From positions 1 to 63,093 of the forward strand of contig LLEY01000261.1 of NCBI GenBank assembly GCA_001414485.1: a stretch of DNA of 63,093 bases, given 5' to 3'. Positions 1 through 10,200 of this stretch are shown here, one piece after another. Both the position numbers and the translations under genes were made by a program. Each line of letters starts with the position of its first letter. The stretch's first letter is position 1. Source of the stretch: Calycina herbarum. Taxonomy: Eukaryota; Ascomycota; Leotiomycetes; Helotiales; Pezizellaceae. The notes beneath the pieces were generated by a model that had not been told where the DNA came from, did not search any database, and worked only from the letters and a program-made list of their open reading frames with translations.

Positions 1-285
1 CCACCACCCCGAGAAACCCCCATCATGTCTTGCCTCGCGAGAAATGTTGCCACCGTCAATGAAAGGACCACTGTATCATCCGAAGCATCTTCCATCACAA
101 TTGATGACACCTTGGTGGCAGAGGTAACTCCAAATGACACAGGAAAAGCTCATCACCCGCCGCCTCGGGTGACAACACATTCAAGGGGTTTGCAAGGGAG
201 GCCCAAAAGCAGAGTGAAGGAGATTAAGAAGCCTAAAACTCCCCAAGGTGATCTTTCTACAAACCTTGGTCGCCGGCTAAATTAA
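1..285 (+). CDS. Partial hypothetical protein (3' end of a gene entering from the left)
   Basis: The frame is open from base 1 to the stop at 283-285; an internal ATG at 25 could also be a start. The product is low-complexity and basic near the end (residues like GRPKSRVKEIKKPK), which suggests a nuclear or nucleic-acid-associated tail. I recognise no domain. Because the reading frame runs off the window edge, this is probably the last exon of a longer gene. It lies 15 bp upstream of the next ATG on the same strand. Confidence 0.3.
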   Translation, partial: PPPRETPIMSCLARNVATVNERTTVSSEASSITIDDTLVAEVTPNDTGKAHHPPPRVTTHSRGLQGRPKSRVKEIKKPKTPQGDLSTNLGRRLN

Positions 286-300
286 CATCCATCAGCAAAC

Positions 301-891
301 ATGAAGCCAAACCTACGCAACGTAGACGTTGTTGACCTGACTACGAACAACACCACAATCTCAACCCCATTCAAAACCATAATAATAATCGGCGACGATG
401 CCATGGACGATGCTGAGATTCTCCCCATGTGCGAGGATTTCTCGGAGACTGCCCCTATCTGCGAGGATTCTTCGGCCGATGCAGAAATTGCCCCCGTCCG
501 CGACGATTCCTCACGCGATGAGGAAATTGCGCTCACTTCCTCTGCCGAAGCAGGAATTGCACCGAACCACAATGATTCCTCAGGCCATGAAGAGATTATC
601 CCCGCCCGCGAGGATTCCCCGACCGATGCAGCAATTCATTGCACCCGCGGAGCAGTGGAAGAAGAGATCACACGTACCAAAGAGGAAGTTCTTCAGCTGA
701 TTGCTGGCTACCAGGAGAGTTCCAAAGTTCTATTGAGGAGCATGTACGACAACAGCAAGGTTCATCTTCTGAATTATGGCAATTTCCAAGAAGTGCTCGG
801 TACAACTATGAGCAAAAAGCGAAAATATTATGAGGAGCTAGGTGGATTGCTAAGGGAGCACGAGAAACAAATGAAATGTACTATAGTTTGA
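301..891 (+). CDS. Acidic protein with an N-terminal SUMO-interacting motif and coiled-coil tail
   Basis: Single-exon frame of 196 residues. Residues 8-13 read VDVVDLT, a hydrophobic core followed by polar residues that fits a type-a SUMO-interacting motif. Residues 35-115 are an acidic, degenerate repeat built on D-D/E-S-S-x-D-x-E-I-A/P. The last 80 residues are charged and predicted helical (EEEITRTKEEVLQLI onward, then KKRKYYEELGGLLREHEK), compatible with a coiled coil. No catalytic domain is visible. It sits just upstream of the tandem-SIM RING gene on the same strand, so two potential SUMO readers are neighbours. The SIM call rests on the motif alone; the rest is an orphan. Confidence 0.55.
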   Translation: MKPNLRNVDVVDLTTNNTTISTPFKTIIIIGDDAMDDAEILPMCEDFSETAPICEDSSADAEIAPVRDDSSRDEEIALTSSAEAGIAPNHNDSSGHEEIIPAREDSPTDAAIHCTRGAVEEEITRTKEEVLQLIAGYQESSKVLLRSMYDNSKVHLLNYGNFQEVLGTTMSKKRKYYEELGGLLREHEKQMKCTIV

Positions 892-1173
892 TTGCGATTT
901 CTTAGTTAGTAATTATGTGCGCCGCTTTTTTTGTATAGGGAAGGAGTTCCCCCTGAGCGAAAAGGGGGGCGAATTCACGTGATATCAGGTGCTGGGCATT
1001 TGTTTCAAGACGACTAAATTTAGATTACCTGGAGACGGGGTACACTATTGACCCAAATCTTGGTCGTTTGCAACACAGTGGATGTCTTGCTTCATCAAAT
1101 AAAACTTGTTTTCCCCCCTCCCATTTCTTCATCAATTATTTTACTTCAAAGGAACATCGTGAAACCCATAGCA

Positions 1174-1807
1174 ATGTCTAGTAAGAAGATTCTTTTATTT
1201 TGCTTACACTACTGACACTTCATAGATCAAGTCATTGATCTCACACAAGACGACGTCGTGGTTATTGATCTCACACAAGACGACGTCGTGGTTATTGACC
1301 TCACACAAGACGACGTCGTGGTTATTGACCTCACACAAGACGACGCGCTGGTTATTGACCTCACACAAGACGATCCTCCAGTTACCCCTAGCGACGATAT
1401 TGTTCCAGACCCAGCAGGCATTGAATATAAAAGTTTCAACATAATAGCGTTCTCTTTCCGCAATTTTCCCAAGGTGTCAAAGTCAAGCCGCCCTGGTGTT
1501 TTCAATCGACTATGTGAACATGATCTTCTTTGCCCCATATGTACGTCTTTATTAAGAGATCATTTGATTCTTACATCTTGCGGTATGTAGAAGCTCAAAA
1601 ATATTGAACATGAACTAAATGTTGCCAGGGCATTGTTTGTGCCATGACTGTTCAGCAGAGTTATGGGCAAGGGCGATTAGTAAGGATGATGACTTCATCA
1701 GCTGTCCAATTTGCCGGGAGAAACTTCATGATGGGGATAGTTACAATGTAGACAGTGAGGAACCTTTTTTTCTTGAAGATAAGCGAAGGATTTCATGGAT
1801 TGGGTGA
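1174..1807 (+). CDS. SUMO-targeted ubiquitin ligase candidate: five tandem SIMs plus RING finger
   Basis: Three exons, 1174-1180, 1226-1582 and 1629-1807, give 180 residues. Intron 1 (GTAAGA...CACTTCATAG, CTGAC branch) and intron 2 (GTATGT...TTGCCAG) keep the frame. Residues 5-54 are five copies of a 10-residue unit with the core VIDLTQDD, a canonical high-affinity SUMO-interacting motif with acidic flank. A C3HC4 RING follows: CPIC, then SCGH, then CLCHDC and CPIC; the second intron splits the SCGH segment, so the RING appears only after splicing. Known SUMO-targeted ligases (RNF4, Slx5-Slx8) combine SIMs with a RING to ubiquitinate poly-SUMOylated proteins in the nucleus; the same role is inferred here. 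At 180 residues it is unusually small, with almost nothing besides reader and RING. Confidence 0.82.
1231..1380 (+). repeat. 30-bp coding minisatellite encoding the SIM array
   Basis: Five head-to-tail units of exactly 30 bp, differing mainly at one T/C position (GAT/GAC) and in the last unit or two. Each unit encodes one SUMO-interacting motif. Near-identity of units implies recent expansion or gene-conversion homogenisation, and copy number should vary between strains. Confidence 0.95.
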
Positions 1808-2339
1808 ATTTTTGGATTTCAAGTTTACCTAAGAATATACATAATTTGTTCAAACTTCCCCGTAATCAGTGAGAACCTACCAATCGAATTCCTTTAGCCC
1901 ACTCCAATGACGGTGGAGAAATGTTCACCACGAACACCTATCAGATGTTCTACCCTTTCTCAGTTTTGATCACCCTACAGAGGTGAAAAGTTGCCCCGAC
2001 TCCCCTGGTTCTTTCCAAGCCGTGAGCGCCACAGCCCAGCCTGCTTCTCAGATGACCAGCCTCCCTTCCAAGACCCCTGATGGTGCATATCTCGTATCTC
2101 AGATTCGTTAAACCCTGCTACGCACTGCAAGGATTCTGACTAGGTGTGTCGCCCATCCCCAGTTTTCTCACGCCACTGAGTTTGATTGGGCTGTTGGCCA
2201 GCGCAGAGGCGTCGACCAATGGGGGGAATTTTCAACGCAACAGTCAAATACATCGCAATCGAATTAAGGCGTATATTGAATTGTTTATAAATACTCGGAG
2301 AAATACATCTCAAGATTGGAGCATATTCACCCAGACACG
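1808..2339. other. Intergenic region, no gene recognised
   Basis: About 530 bp between the RING gene and the zinc-finger gene. Short frames here lack domain similarity or plausible splicing. TTTATAAATA at about 2283-2292 lies roughly 50 bp upstream of the next ATG and may be a TATA-type promoter element. Confidence 0.4.
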
Positions 2340-3369
2340 ATGAAATCACCCAGAAAAGACCCAGATACACCGAAAACGGGAAAGCGACGGCCATATCGCT
2401 GTACAAAGTGCAGCAATCGTACCTATTCAATAAGGTTACTATCTGCCCATATCTGTTGTTTTTCAGTCATTCCCCACCTACTGATAACTCCACAGCGAGA
2501 GATTAGACGCTCATCTGTTGATTTGTAACAAGAATGAAGGGTAAGATGCGGCCTGATTGTAAGAGAATGATCACTGACATTTTGCTTAAAGAGTAGTCTC
2601 GACATCGCCACTTCAATCACCAAAGTCATCGCCCAGTCAATCATCACCACCGCCAAAACGTATGAAGCTCCTTGCTCCAGTGCCTTCGGAAAAAGCGGCA
2701 ATTGAAGTTCCGTTCAATAGTTCTTTTATTGACTCTACCCCTCTGAGCCACTACCTTGCTGGTCTGAACAGTCCTACTTCGCTTAATGACATCTCACACG
2801 AAGAGATGATTCCATCCGCTGATGAATTCCATTCCTTGATGGGGTTCGAGGAAGCTGATGCTCTCCAGTCACATCTTGCTACTGATATTTCGGCTTCATT
2901 TCCAAAGAATATTTTATTTGAAGTTGAGAACGATTTGTTTCACCTCTCACGACAGCATGAATTACAATTACTACAACTGGTTATGGTGGCATGGAGGTCA
3001 TTTCCTGTTTGGTCCGAATCTGACGACTCTGTTGAATCTTCAGATTTCTTGAGCGAGAGAGATTGTTCCATATCCAAAAGTCTATCACAAATTGCTTCTG
3101 AGCGCCAATTATCCCCTCTCAAACTTTCCGAGGTGCTACTAGAATTATATAACATGAGCACGTAACACCTTCCAACAATTATTCCCCAGCTAACAATTTT
3201 AGATGATTTTCCTATTCCAGGGCCCGTGGCTAAGCCAACTGAGCGTGGGAATTCTGAGCAGATGGAAAACATGGAAGGCTTTAGCCCCTTTGTCAACATT
3301 GAGCAATTTTCATATGAAGATCCTATTTGGGATGAAGTGGTTGATTGGAAAGGGGGATGTTTCTTGTAA
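2340..3369 (+). CDS. C2HC/C2H2-like zinc-finger protein with acidic C-terminal region
   Basis: Proposed exons are 2340-2434, 2496-2540, about 2637-3161 and about 3203-3369. The first intron (GTTACT...CCACAG) splits a single finger: the CTKC pair is in exon 1 and the H-x4-C pair (in LDAHLLIC) in exon 2, giving C-x2-C-x13-H-x4-C. Exon 3 encodes a Ser/Pro-rich stretch ending KRMKLL (basic, NLS-like), then an acidic helical region. The intron at 3162 has GTAACA and a CTAAC branch site. The final exon reads well only in a frame one base out of register (...EDPIWDEVVDWKGG), so the last junction is wrong in my model or a 1-nt frameshift is present. A transcription factor is plausible; targets are unknown. 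Confidence 0.45.
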
Positions 3370-3505
3370 TTTGTGTAAATTTTGAAATGTTGTTAATCTA
3401 CTGAATATGTTGCAATCTTACTTGATCTATCTTACTTCATTTCCTTGTTTTACTTCTGTTTTTTGGTGGATTGCTCAAAAAGGAAGCTGACAATAACTTT
3501 TCGCA

Positions 3506-4141
3506 TCATTCTACATACTGCGGGGGTGGGTCGGAATCTCCTAAGAAAGCAGGTTCCTCTGTAACAACAGAAGCAGGAGCACACCATCTGCAATTGGGAG
3601 CGCATTTTCGAACTCGTGGTTGACGTTGTACCTTTTTCGTGATGTCTTGGGTGTTTAAACAAGGGATATCACCCCAAAACGGAGGTGTGGTATTGATGTT
3701 AAAAAACCCACAGTTGTTGGACACCTCCTCACCAGCATTGTCAAAAATCTTCAAGCTGGCGGTATAGAAATTCCTGATGTTGAAAATCTCCCTACTATCG
3801 TAGACTCTTACGAGTTTTTTGAATTTCAGTGCTGTTATAGAAAATTTAAGTTGTTGGAGCATGTTGGGAGTACATTCGTATTTCATCGCTAGTGTTTGAA
3901 TGATTTTGGTATACTGGAATTTTTGAGAAACCAAGTATCTGGGGAAAAGAGCTTTCAGAGGCTTGTGAGCACCGCGTGTTTTACGGCATGATGCGCATGA
4001 CACAAAAACTATCTCCAAAACCTCCCCTTCACCATTAAAAGGTACCACTCTTCTCCACGTTTGATTGAGACGTACAACTGCTACAAATTCACAGTTGTAA
4101 CAAATCATTGCAGTGTTACATATGAAGAGTGTTGCCGCCAT
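3506..4141 (-). CDS. Orphan protein with CxxC pairs
   Basis: The ATG at 4141 gives 211 residues. The open frame extends a further 400 bp upstream into the minisatellite, but that part is repeat-encoded, so the start after the repeat is preferred. Three Cys pairs or clusters (CYNC, CASC, KCAPNCRWC) suggest metal binding. A central segment contains many Lys/Phe/Tyr residues. TATGATATAAAC about 40 bp upstream on this strand could serve as promoter. No family is recognised. The product is also Pro-rich at the very end (SDPPPQYVE). It could be a lineage-specific protein or a chance frame. Confidence 0.4.
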   Translation of the reverse strand: MAATLFICNTAMICYNCEFVAVVRLNQTWRRVVPFNGEGEVLEIVFVSCASCRKTRGAHKPLKALFPRYLVSQKFQYTKIIQTLAMKYECTPNMLQQLKFSITALKFKKLVRVYDSREIFNIRNFYTASLKIFDNAGEEVSNNCGFFNINTTPPFWGDIPCLNTQDITKKVQRQPRVRKCAPNCRWCAPASVVTEEPAFLGDSDPPPQYVE

Positions 4142-4317
4142 GTTTTTGTCTTTTGCATGAAGAATCTGAGAGTGGGACCTTATGATATAAACAATGTTTT
4201 TTGTAAAAATCCTCAAATATCCAAGAAGTGAGAACTTGGTGTGGGCGATTCTTAGAAGGTGCATGCCACGCGATGCTAAGAAACGATCCCTGAACGTGGA
4301 TGCAGATGTAGGTGGAA

Positions 4318-4900
4318 GCCCTAAAGCAGTAAGATGTGGGTGATCCCTGAATTTGGTTGTAGGTGTTGGTGGAAGGTGTGGGCCACCCCTGGAGCAGGAA
4401 GGTATGGGTGGTCTTACAAGTGTGGGCAATCCCTGAACATGGTTGTAGGTGTTGGTGGAAGGTGTGGGCCACCCCTGGAGCAGGAAGGTATGGGTGGTCT
4501 TACAAGTGTGGGCAATCCCTGAACATGGTTGTAGGTGTTGGTGGAAGGTGTGGGCCACCCCTGGAGCAGAAAGGTATGGGTGGTCTTACAAGTGTGGGTA
4601 ATCCCTGAACATGGTTGCAGGTGTTGGTGGAAGGTGGGGTGGCCTATGGAATAAAAAAGTGTGGGTGATCTTCTACTTCGTCCTAGGCGCAACAGTCTAT
4701 AACGGGGCCTCCTAAATAAACCCTGTTTTGCTGGGTCCTGCTGTGGAGTGATTCGCCTGGGACGAAGTAAGTGTGAGTGCTCCTTGAACAAACATGCTTG
4801 TAGGTGTTGGTTGGGAGTAATCCCTGAATATGGTTGTAGGGTATTGGTGGAAGGTGTGGGTGATTCCTCCGTAGCTTACAATGGATGGGGAACCCTGGAG
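4318..4900. repeat. 86-bp minisatellite with diverged outer copies
   Basis: Units beginning AGGTGTTGGTGGAAGGTG recur at 4361, 4447, 4533 and 4619, an exact 86-bp period. Partial, diverged units occur near 4318-4360 and 4790-4870. Because 86 is not divisible by 3, the repeat cycles through all frames without stops and so creates artificial open frames on both strands. Confidence 0.93.
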
Positions 4901-5127
4901 CAAGAAGAGAATAATCACGGTGAAGAATAGAAGTAGTAGAGAGTGCTGATCAAGAGGGTTCCTTCCTTATCAGCATGAAAAAAGTGTAGGTCAGTAATGC
5001 ATAGGAAGAAAACTTTGTAATATGTGATAAAAATGTATATTTAAAAAAATATCATAACTTAAAATCTCTATAATCTCAACTAAGTAGAAAAAGCAATTCA
5101 CTAACGCTTCCGTGAACACCAATAGTC

Positions 5128-5868
5128 TTATCTTCTCTGCATCTCTTTAAGCCTGGTGCTTCTTTTGGTAGATGTATTAAGGACCAACCTGGGCTTTCTC
5201 TTGATTGCTACATCCCCGTTTAGATTACACCCAGATGGATTATACCCAATGTGCAACATATCCCAATTCTTATTCTCCCCTGATGTGTTTCCCTCAACTT
5301 CATGTATCTCATTCTCCCTTGAGGATGCTGTGTCTGAATTATAACCCGTTGGTGAAGGCGGAGGTGGTGAAGCTTGTTTTTTCAATTCTTCTGGGAGGCA
5401 CAAATGAGCAGGGTTTATTGTTGTCAATTGTTTTGGGTGTTTTGCGTTTCGAAACCATTCGTGAATTGGAAGGGATTCTTTTTCGCACATCATTGCATCC
5501 TCATGCGATATTGTTCTAGAGGTAATTGATGTTTTATAGTCTGAAGGCCCAATATAAAGTGATATGTGGTGTAATTCCTTCGGGTATGATTTGAAGTTGA
5601 CATCAATCACAGTGAATCTGGTGCAACCGTGAAAATATGGGCTAAGAAAACATCTCATTTGCCACCATATTTCCTGAGATGGGTCCACACCTTTCAAGAA
5701 TTCTCCGAGGGTGAACTTGTCATTTTTCCAGCCCTTGACGTCACCATCAGGACTAGTGCTGGCGACAAAGCTTTGTTGGTTTGGCTGGTTACTTCGAAGA
5801 AGGAGCTGTATTCCTTCTGCTGATGAATGCTTTTGCAAATCAAATATTTGGCAAGTTAAAGAGGACAT
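5128..5868 (-). CDS. Transthyretin/5-hydroxyisourate-hydrolase-like protein, catalytic residues lost
   Basis: Single exon, 246 residues. Residues 3-118 follow the HIU-hydrolase/transthyretin plan: LTCQIFD at the start, then the turn FVAST-SPDGDVKGW, a middle segment, and the closing strand LYIGPSDYKTSITSR, matching the family's LLLSPYSYTTYRGS-type end. In the enzyme the first strand carries a catalytic His, the DGR turn an Arg, and the C-terminus YRGS. Here these positions are Gln7, Asp43 and SITS, so ureide hydrolysis is unlikely. Residues 120-246 form an extra tail: Pro-rich, acidic, then basic (IKRKPRL, TKRSTRLKEMQRR), suggesting nuclear targeting. The usual enzyme is about 110-140 residues without this tail. 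The match is by pattern and could be a similar beta-sandwich. Confidence 0.65.
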   Translation of the reverse strand: MSSLTCQIFDLQKHSSAEGIQLLLRSNQPNQQSFVASTSPDGDVKGWKNDKFTLGEFLKGVDPSQEIWWQMRCFLSPYFHGCTRFTVIDVNFKSYPKELHHISLYIGPSDYKTSITSRTISHEDAMMCEKESLPIHEWFRNAKHPKQLTTINPAHLCLPEELKKQASPPPPSPTGYNSDTASSRENEIHEVEGNTSGENKNWDMLHIGYNPSGCNLNGDVAIKRKPRLVLNTSTKRSTRLKEMQRR

Positions 5869-6251
5869 TGTTTCTGGTCAAATGAATTTATGATATTAGA
5901 TACACCACCTTTTGGGTCTTGCTCTTTTATAAATCTACCTTTGACTTAGTTTTCAGCTCTTGATTCTTAGTTTTCAGCTCTTGATTCTTAGATTCAAACC
6001 TTGTAAATCCCCACCAGCCCTTGCAATGGTTTTATCAATGTCATTCATAAACATGTGCATGGATCTTCCTCCCAGCCTTCAGCAGCCGCTCGCTCCCTCA
6101 GCCTGTCCTTGCTGCCATCATTCGCAATACAGATGAGTGAAGGCGCGTGCGCTGAGTTCTTAAACACCATTTTCCCTTCTTCAATCCCAACTACCAGTTC
6201 TTCAAATTTCACTATCTTCCCAATTCAGCGCCGAAAATCTTTATTACAGCT

Positions 6252-7099
6252 ATGACGAAAAAGTTATTTGATTCTCGAATTTCTAGCCTGGAAAGCAAAA
6301 GCAATGGACTACATGTCAAGTGCGGTGTAAATGTGTACCTCCTAGTCACAGGAAAGCATGGCGTACATTCTTACAGGTCCCACCCAAGTTTCCCTCCTGA
6401 TTTCAAAATGGAAGTGAGTTTCCCCCATCTTTTGCCCTCCGCCAAATTAATTTTTGCTAACTGAAAGAAAAGGGAGAAGAACCAAAAGGACCCAACGACT
6501 TTGTCACCGTCTCAGAACATCTGGGACAGCATCATATGTCAAATTTTCAAGAGTTACAACAATATAACAACTTTGGATCGAACCAGCCCAGCAGAAATCC
6601 GAGACCAACTACCAACCCAATTCTTGTGAATACTCCCCCGGCGACCCCCAGGCCTGCACCTGCACCTCCTATTGAAACCATCGAAATTCTGGACATTGAA
6701 ACCTCTGATTCCTCAACCTGTGATTCAACTCCCGATCCAACTCCCGAAATTTATGCAACGTCCGATATTACTTCCGGAGACGCCACGCCGTGTCCGGTCC
6801 AAACTCTTGACACGATCGACTCCGAAATATCTCTATTTCTTTCGCCAACCTCACAACTTCACATGTCGCAGTTTCTCGTGGATCCTTATGCAGCTACGGA
6901 GTTCGACAACGAGCCCTCCCAACCAGTAACGGTATCTCCAGCTAGCTCGTCGGATCTATCCCTTACACTACGACCTAAACCGACACGCAAATCCTTGAGA
7001 CGCAAAGTGCCAGAGCCCAGAAATACGATACACAAAAATTCTTCCCCCCGCACTCTCAGAAGCCAATTTAGAAGTGGTGGTTTGCGTGGAATGGCCTAA
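6252..7099 (+). CDS. Possible MADS-like protein with Pro/Thr-rich tail
   Basis: Exons 6252-6413 and 6473-7099 join in frame across a GTGAGT intron with a GCTAAC branch site and an AAAAG acceptor, giving 262 residues. The first 55 residues (short basic start, an R-x2-x-L-x-x-K helix, LHVKCGVNVYLLVTG, then YRSHPSFPPDF) resemble short fungal MADS/SRF-like domains, in which a helix is followed by a C-x-V-x-V strand and a Y-x-S ending; this is tentative. Residues 60-190 are disordered, rich in Pro/Thr/Ser, with an acidic-hydrophobic stretch IEILDIETSDSS that could be a SUMO-interacting motif. The C-terminus is basic (KPTRKSLRRK), NLS-like. Confidence 0.45.
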
Positions 7100-7205
7100 A
7101 AATTCCCTCTAGAGGTTTTCCTTTCTTATTTTTTTCATTTTGGGGAGTAATCTTTGGAATCTTTTGAAAATTGTTATATTTTTTTTGTGTTTAAAGTTTT
7201 TATAG

Positions 7206-10200
7206 TTATTCCTTACGTCTCTTCTTAACTTCATCGCTGCCATCTCTTGAAATATCATGCACTCCCTTATTCATCATATTATTCTGTAACTGTTGCATTC
7301 CTTCTCCTGACTTGACCAGTGCAAATCTCTTGTCCCTGCCCAAGCCCCCATTTAAGATAAACTCAACTGCGTGATCGAGTCGTATTGTTTTTGCCACTCC
7401 CTTTTCTATCACGACTCCTATCCAGCCTACTCTGTTCTTTAAATATTGATTCATATCTTTGTTATGCTTCCAGAATTCTGTTACTCCGTTGTATTCTGCG
7501 AAGTCCAATTCTACCTTTGTTCTTTCTGATTCCTTTCCCTTGGCATTATCACTTCTCCCCTGAGGGTTCTCCGTCGTCTTCTGCATGCTTGAGGGCGGTA
7601 AAATTCGTAATTGTGGAGCCAATGAGCGCACCCGTAAAGAGCCACCGTGTCTTATGGCAAGGGCTTTTTTTTGACTCTTGAAATTTGGTAGATTTGATAT
7701 GGGTTTTGGTTTCTCCGGGCCTCTTCGTTGTATGTTCGTTCTGTAATTGGGCGAGGAAATTTTGTCCCCGTCTAAAATTGCAGCCCACTGGGAACCTTTT
7801 TTTATTCGCAAGCCCCTTCTGCTTCGTTTGATGGTCGAGCTCAGTGATGTCTTAGATGAAGAGAGAGTTGAGGAACCATTATTCTGACTAGTACATGAAC
7901 TTGCGTATGAAAATGATGACCGTGGCAGTGAACCGGAATTACTGTCTTTAGCTTGGTTCCTAATGGCAGTAGGTATCGGGTTCTTGGTGTTGTCACTTAG
8001 CCTTATGAACGAACGTGTTGGTGTTGCTAGTTCGCCAAAGGAGCTTCTATTTGATCTCTCCGCACTGACAGAATTCATAAACGAGCGTGTTGGTGTTGCT
8101 AGTTCGCCAAAGGAGCTTCTATTTGATCTCTCCGCACTGACAGAATTCATAAACGGGCGTGTTGGTGTTGCTAGTTCGCCAAAGGAGCTTCTATTTGATC
8201 TCTCCGCACTGACAGAATTCATAAACGAGCGTGTTGGTGTTGCTAGTTCGCCAAAGGAGCTTCTATTTGATCTCTCAGCGATGGAATTCATGAATGATCG
8301 AGCTGGCGTTTCTGTATAACTGGACGAGTTTATAACTCTGTCATCGCTTGGATATATGAACGGAGTTTCTAAATCACTAGAGCTGCTTCTGTCTCTCTTT
8401 TGATCTGGACTTATAAAGGATCGTTCCGGTGTTCCTAATTCGCTGGAAGACATGCATGGATGTCCGAACGTGCGAAAAGGAGTTTCCAAAATCCCGCTAT
8501 CAGTAATATAAGAGCGATCAGGCGCTTCGTCACTCAAACTTCCAACTCTACTTAGAAACTCTTCGGGAGCGCTTACAGCACTCGTAATAAACGAGCGGAC
8601 AGGAGTTTCTATCTCAAAGTTTGTAATGCCACTATGAGTTGTGGAGGAGTTTATAAATGTGCGTGTTGGTGTTTCTAGTTCTCTGGAGAAATCTCGAAAC
8701 TGACCATTTAAGAATAACCGAGCAGGTTTTTTACGCTCTACCGCAGTGGACAAGATTCGTCGTGTCGGAATATCAGACAACGATTGATTAGCTAGATCTG
8801 GGGGGTCTCTCATATTCGGCAATCTTTCAGACCATTGTTCAATAAAAGTTGCTTGCTGAGCTGAAGATAAATCTTGTATAGCATCTTCTGTATTTGGCTC
8901 CGCAGACACCTGCTCATTGGAGTACATCTCTGGTGGCTGTGCGTAGCAAAACCGATAATCTTGCAAGTTTTCCAAGCCGGTTGCTGGCTGGGTGAGTTCG
9001 GTACTTTGCCTAGAGTTTGTAACTACCGCGGAATCATCATTCATGGTTGCACCCATCAACGTGATGCGAAGATTTACTACCTCCTCCGTTTCAGCTCGAT
9101 TCTCTTCTTGTATCCCGTGTACTGAATTTGAACTCCCATCTTGGCTTTCTGGGCCAGGTAACGAGGTCACTGTTGATGAGCGAATGTCGCTTTGAGGTGG
9201 CCCGAACATTTGAATAAGTGCATGAGCAAGTGCCTCTCCGGGATTACCAGATTCTTCCCTGACAAAGGTAGCTATTGGTTCCTGATGAGAGTTTGCACTG
9301 CTACTTGCGGATGAATTTCCTGGCGACTCGAGCCGAGGACCTAACTCCCTCTCTGGAGTTTCAATAGAGATCATCGGGTGATCTGCGGGGAAACTTGAAA
9401 TACTCCCAACCGGAGTTACATAATGTAGATGTAGATCGTGAAATTTTACATCAAAGAACGATTTGAAAAAATCTTGTTGGATGAAAAGTGTAGAAATACT
9501 CGAAGATCGGTCGTTGAAAGCCTCTGCTAGATTAGGGACGAACATTCGTTGTCGAATAATGTTGTAATCGTTACAAAATGGCCGATTCATCTTTCTTTTT
9601 AACCCTCTCTGGATGTCTATGGACGGAATTAAATCTGGCGCGGTAGGTAAAGGAGAAGAGGAGCATGTATCAAGCCCTTGCTGGATCTTTTTATTTCTGA
9701 AACCTAAATGCTCTACACCTTGAAGAAACTGTTTATAATATCTGCTGTCAAGTGACCCACTTTGCGCAGGAATCCCACGATTCTTTCGAGGGCTGACGTT
9801 CCCAAGTTGGGGAAAATGCCGGAAGACTGACAGAAAAATCTGAACATATGACAAATTTAGAGCATTCATATCCGTCTCAAACTCCTGATATTCTGCTTGT
9901 CGAATTTCTATCCCGGAGCTAGCGGAGCGGAGAAAAATTGCTTTCATAGCCTCGTAAAGCCCAATGCTTTTGAGCATCAGCTCGTCATCTTCCCCAATAA
10001 TATTCTTCCGGATTATGTTCACCCCAATGCCAAGATAGGTGGCATTCTCATCAAAGGACCTCAGGGTTGGAATCATTACTTCAAGCTCGATCATTGTTTG
10101 CCTAACTCTCATTCTCATAGCAGGGTCTCGAACCGAGGGGAAAAGGTTGCCATTTTGCATATGCAGCGAGATAAATTCGTGGTCAAGAGTACTTCTACTT

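Noticed and set aside
3506..4558. Full 350-codon minus frame running through the minisatellite
   Set aside because: The first third is repeat-encoded, with the same peptide block repeated in shifted frames; the start after the repeat is more credible.
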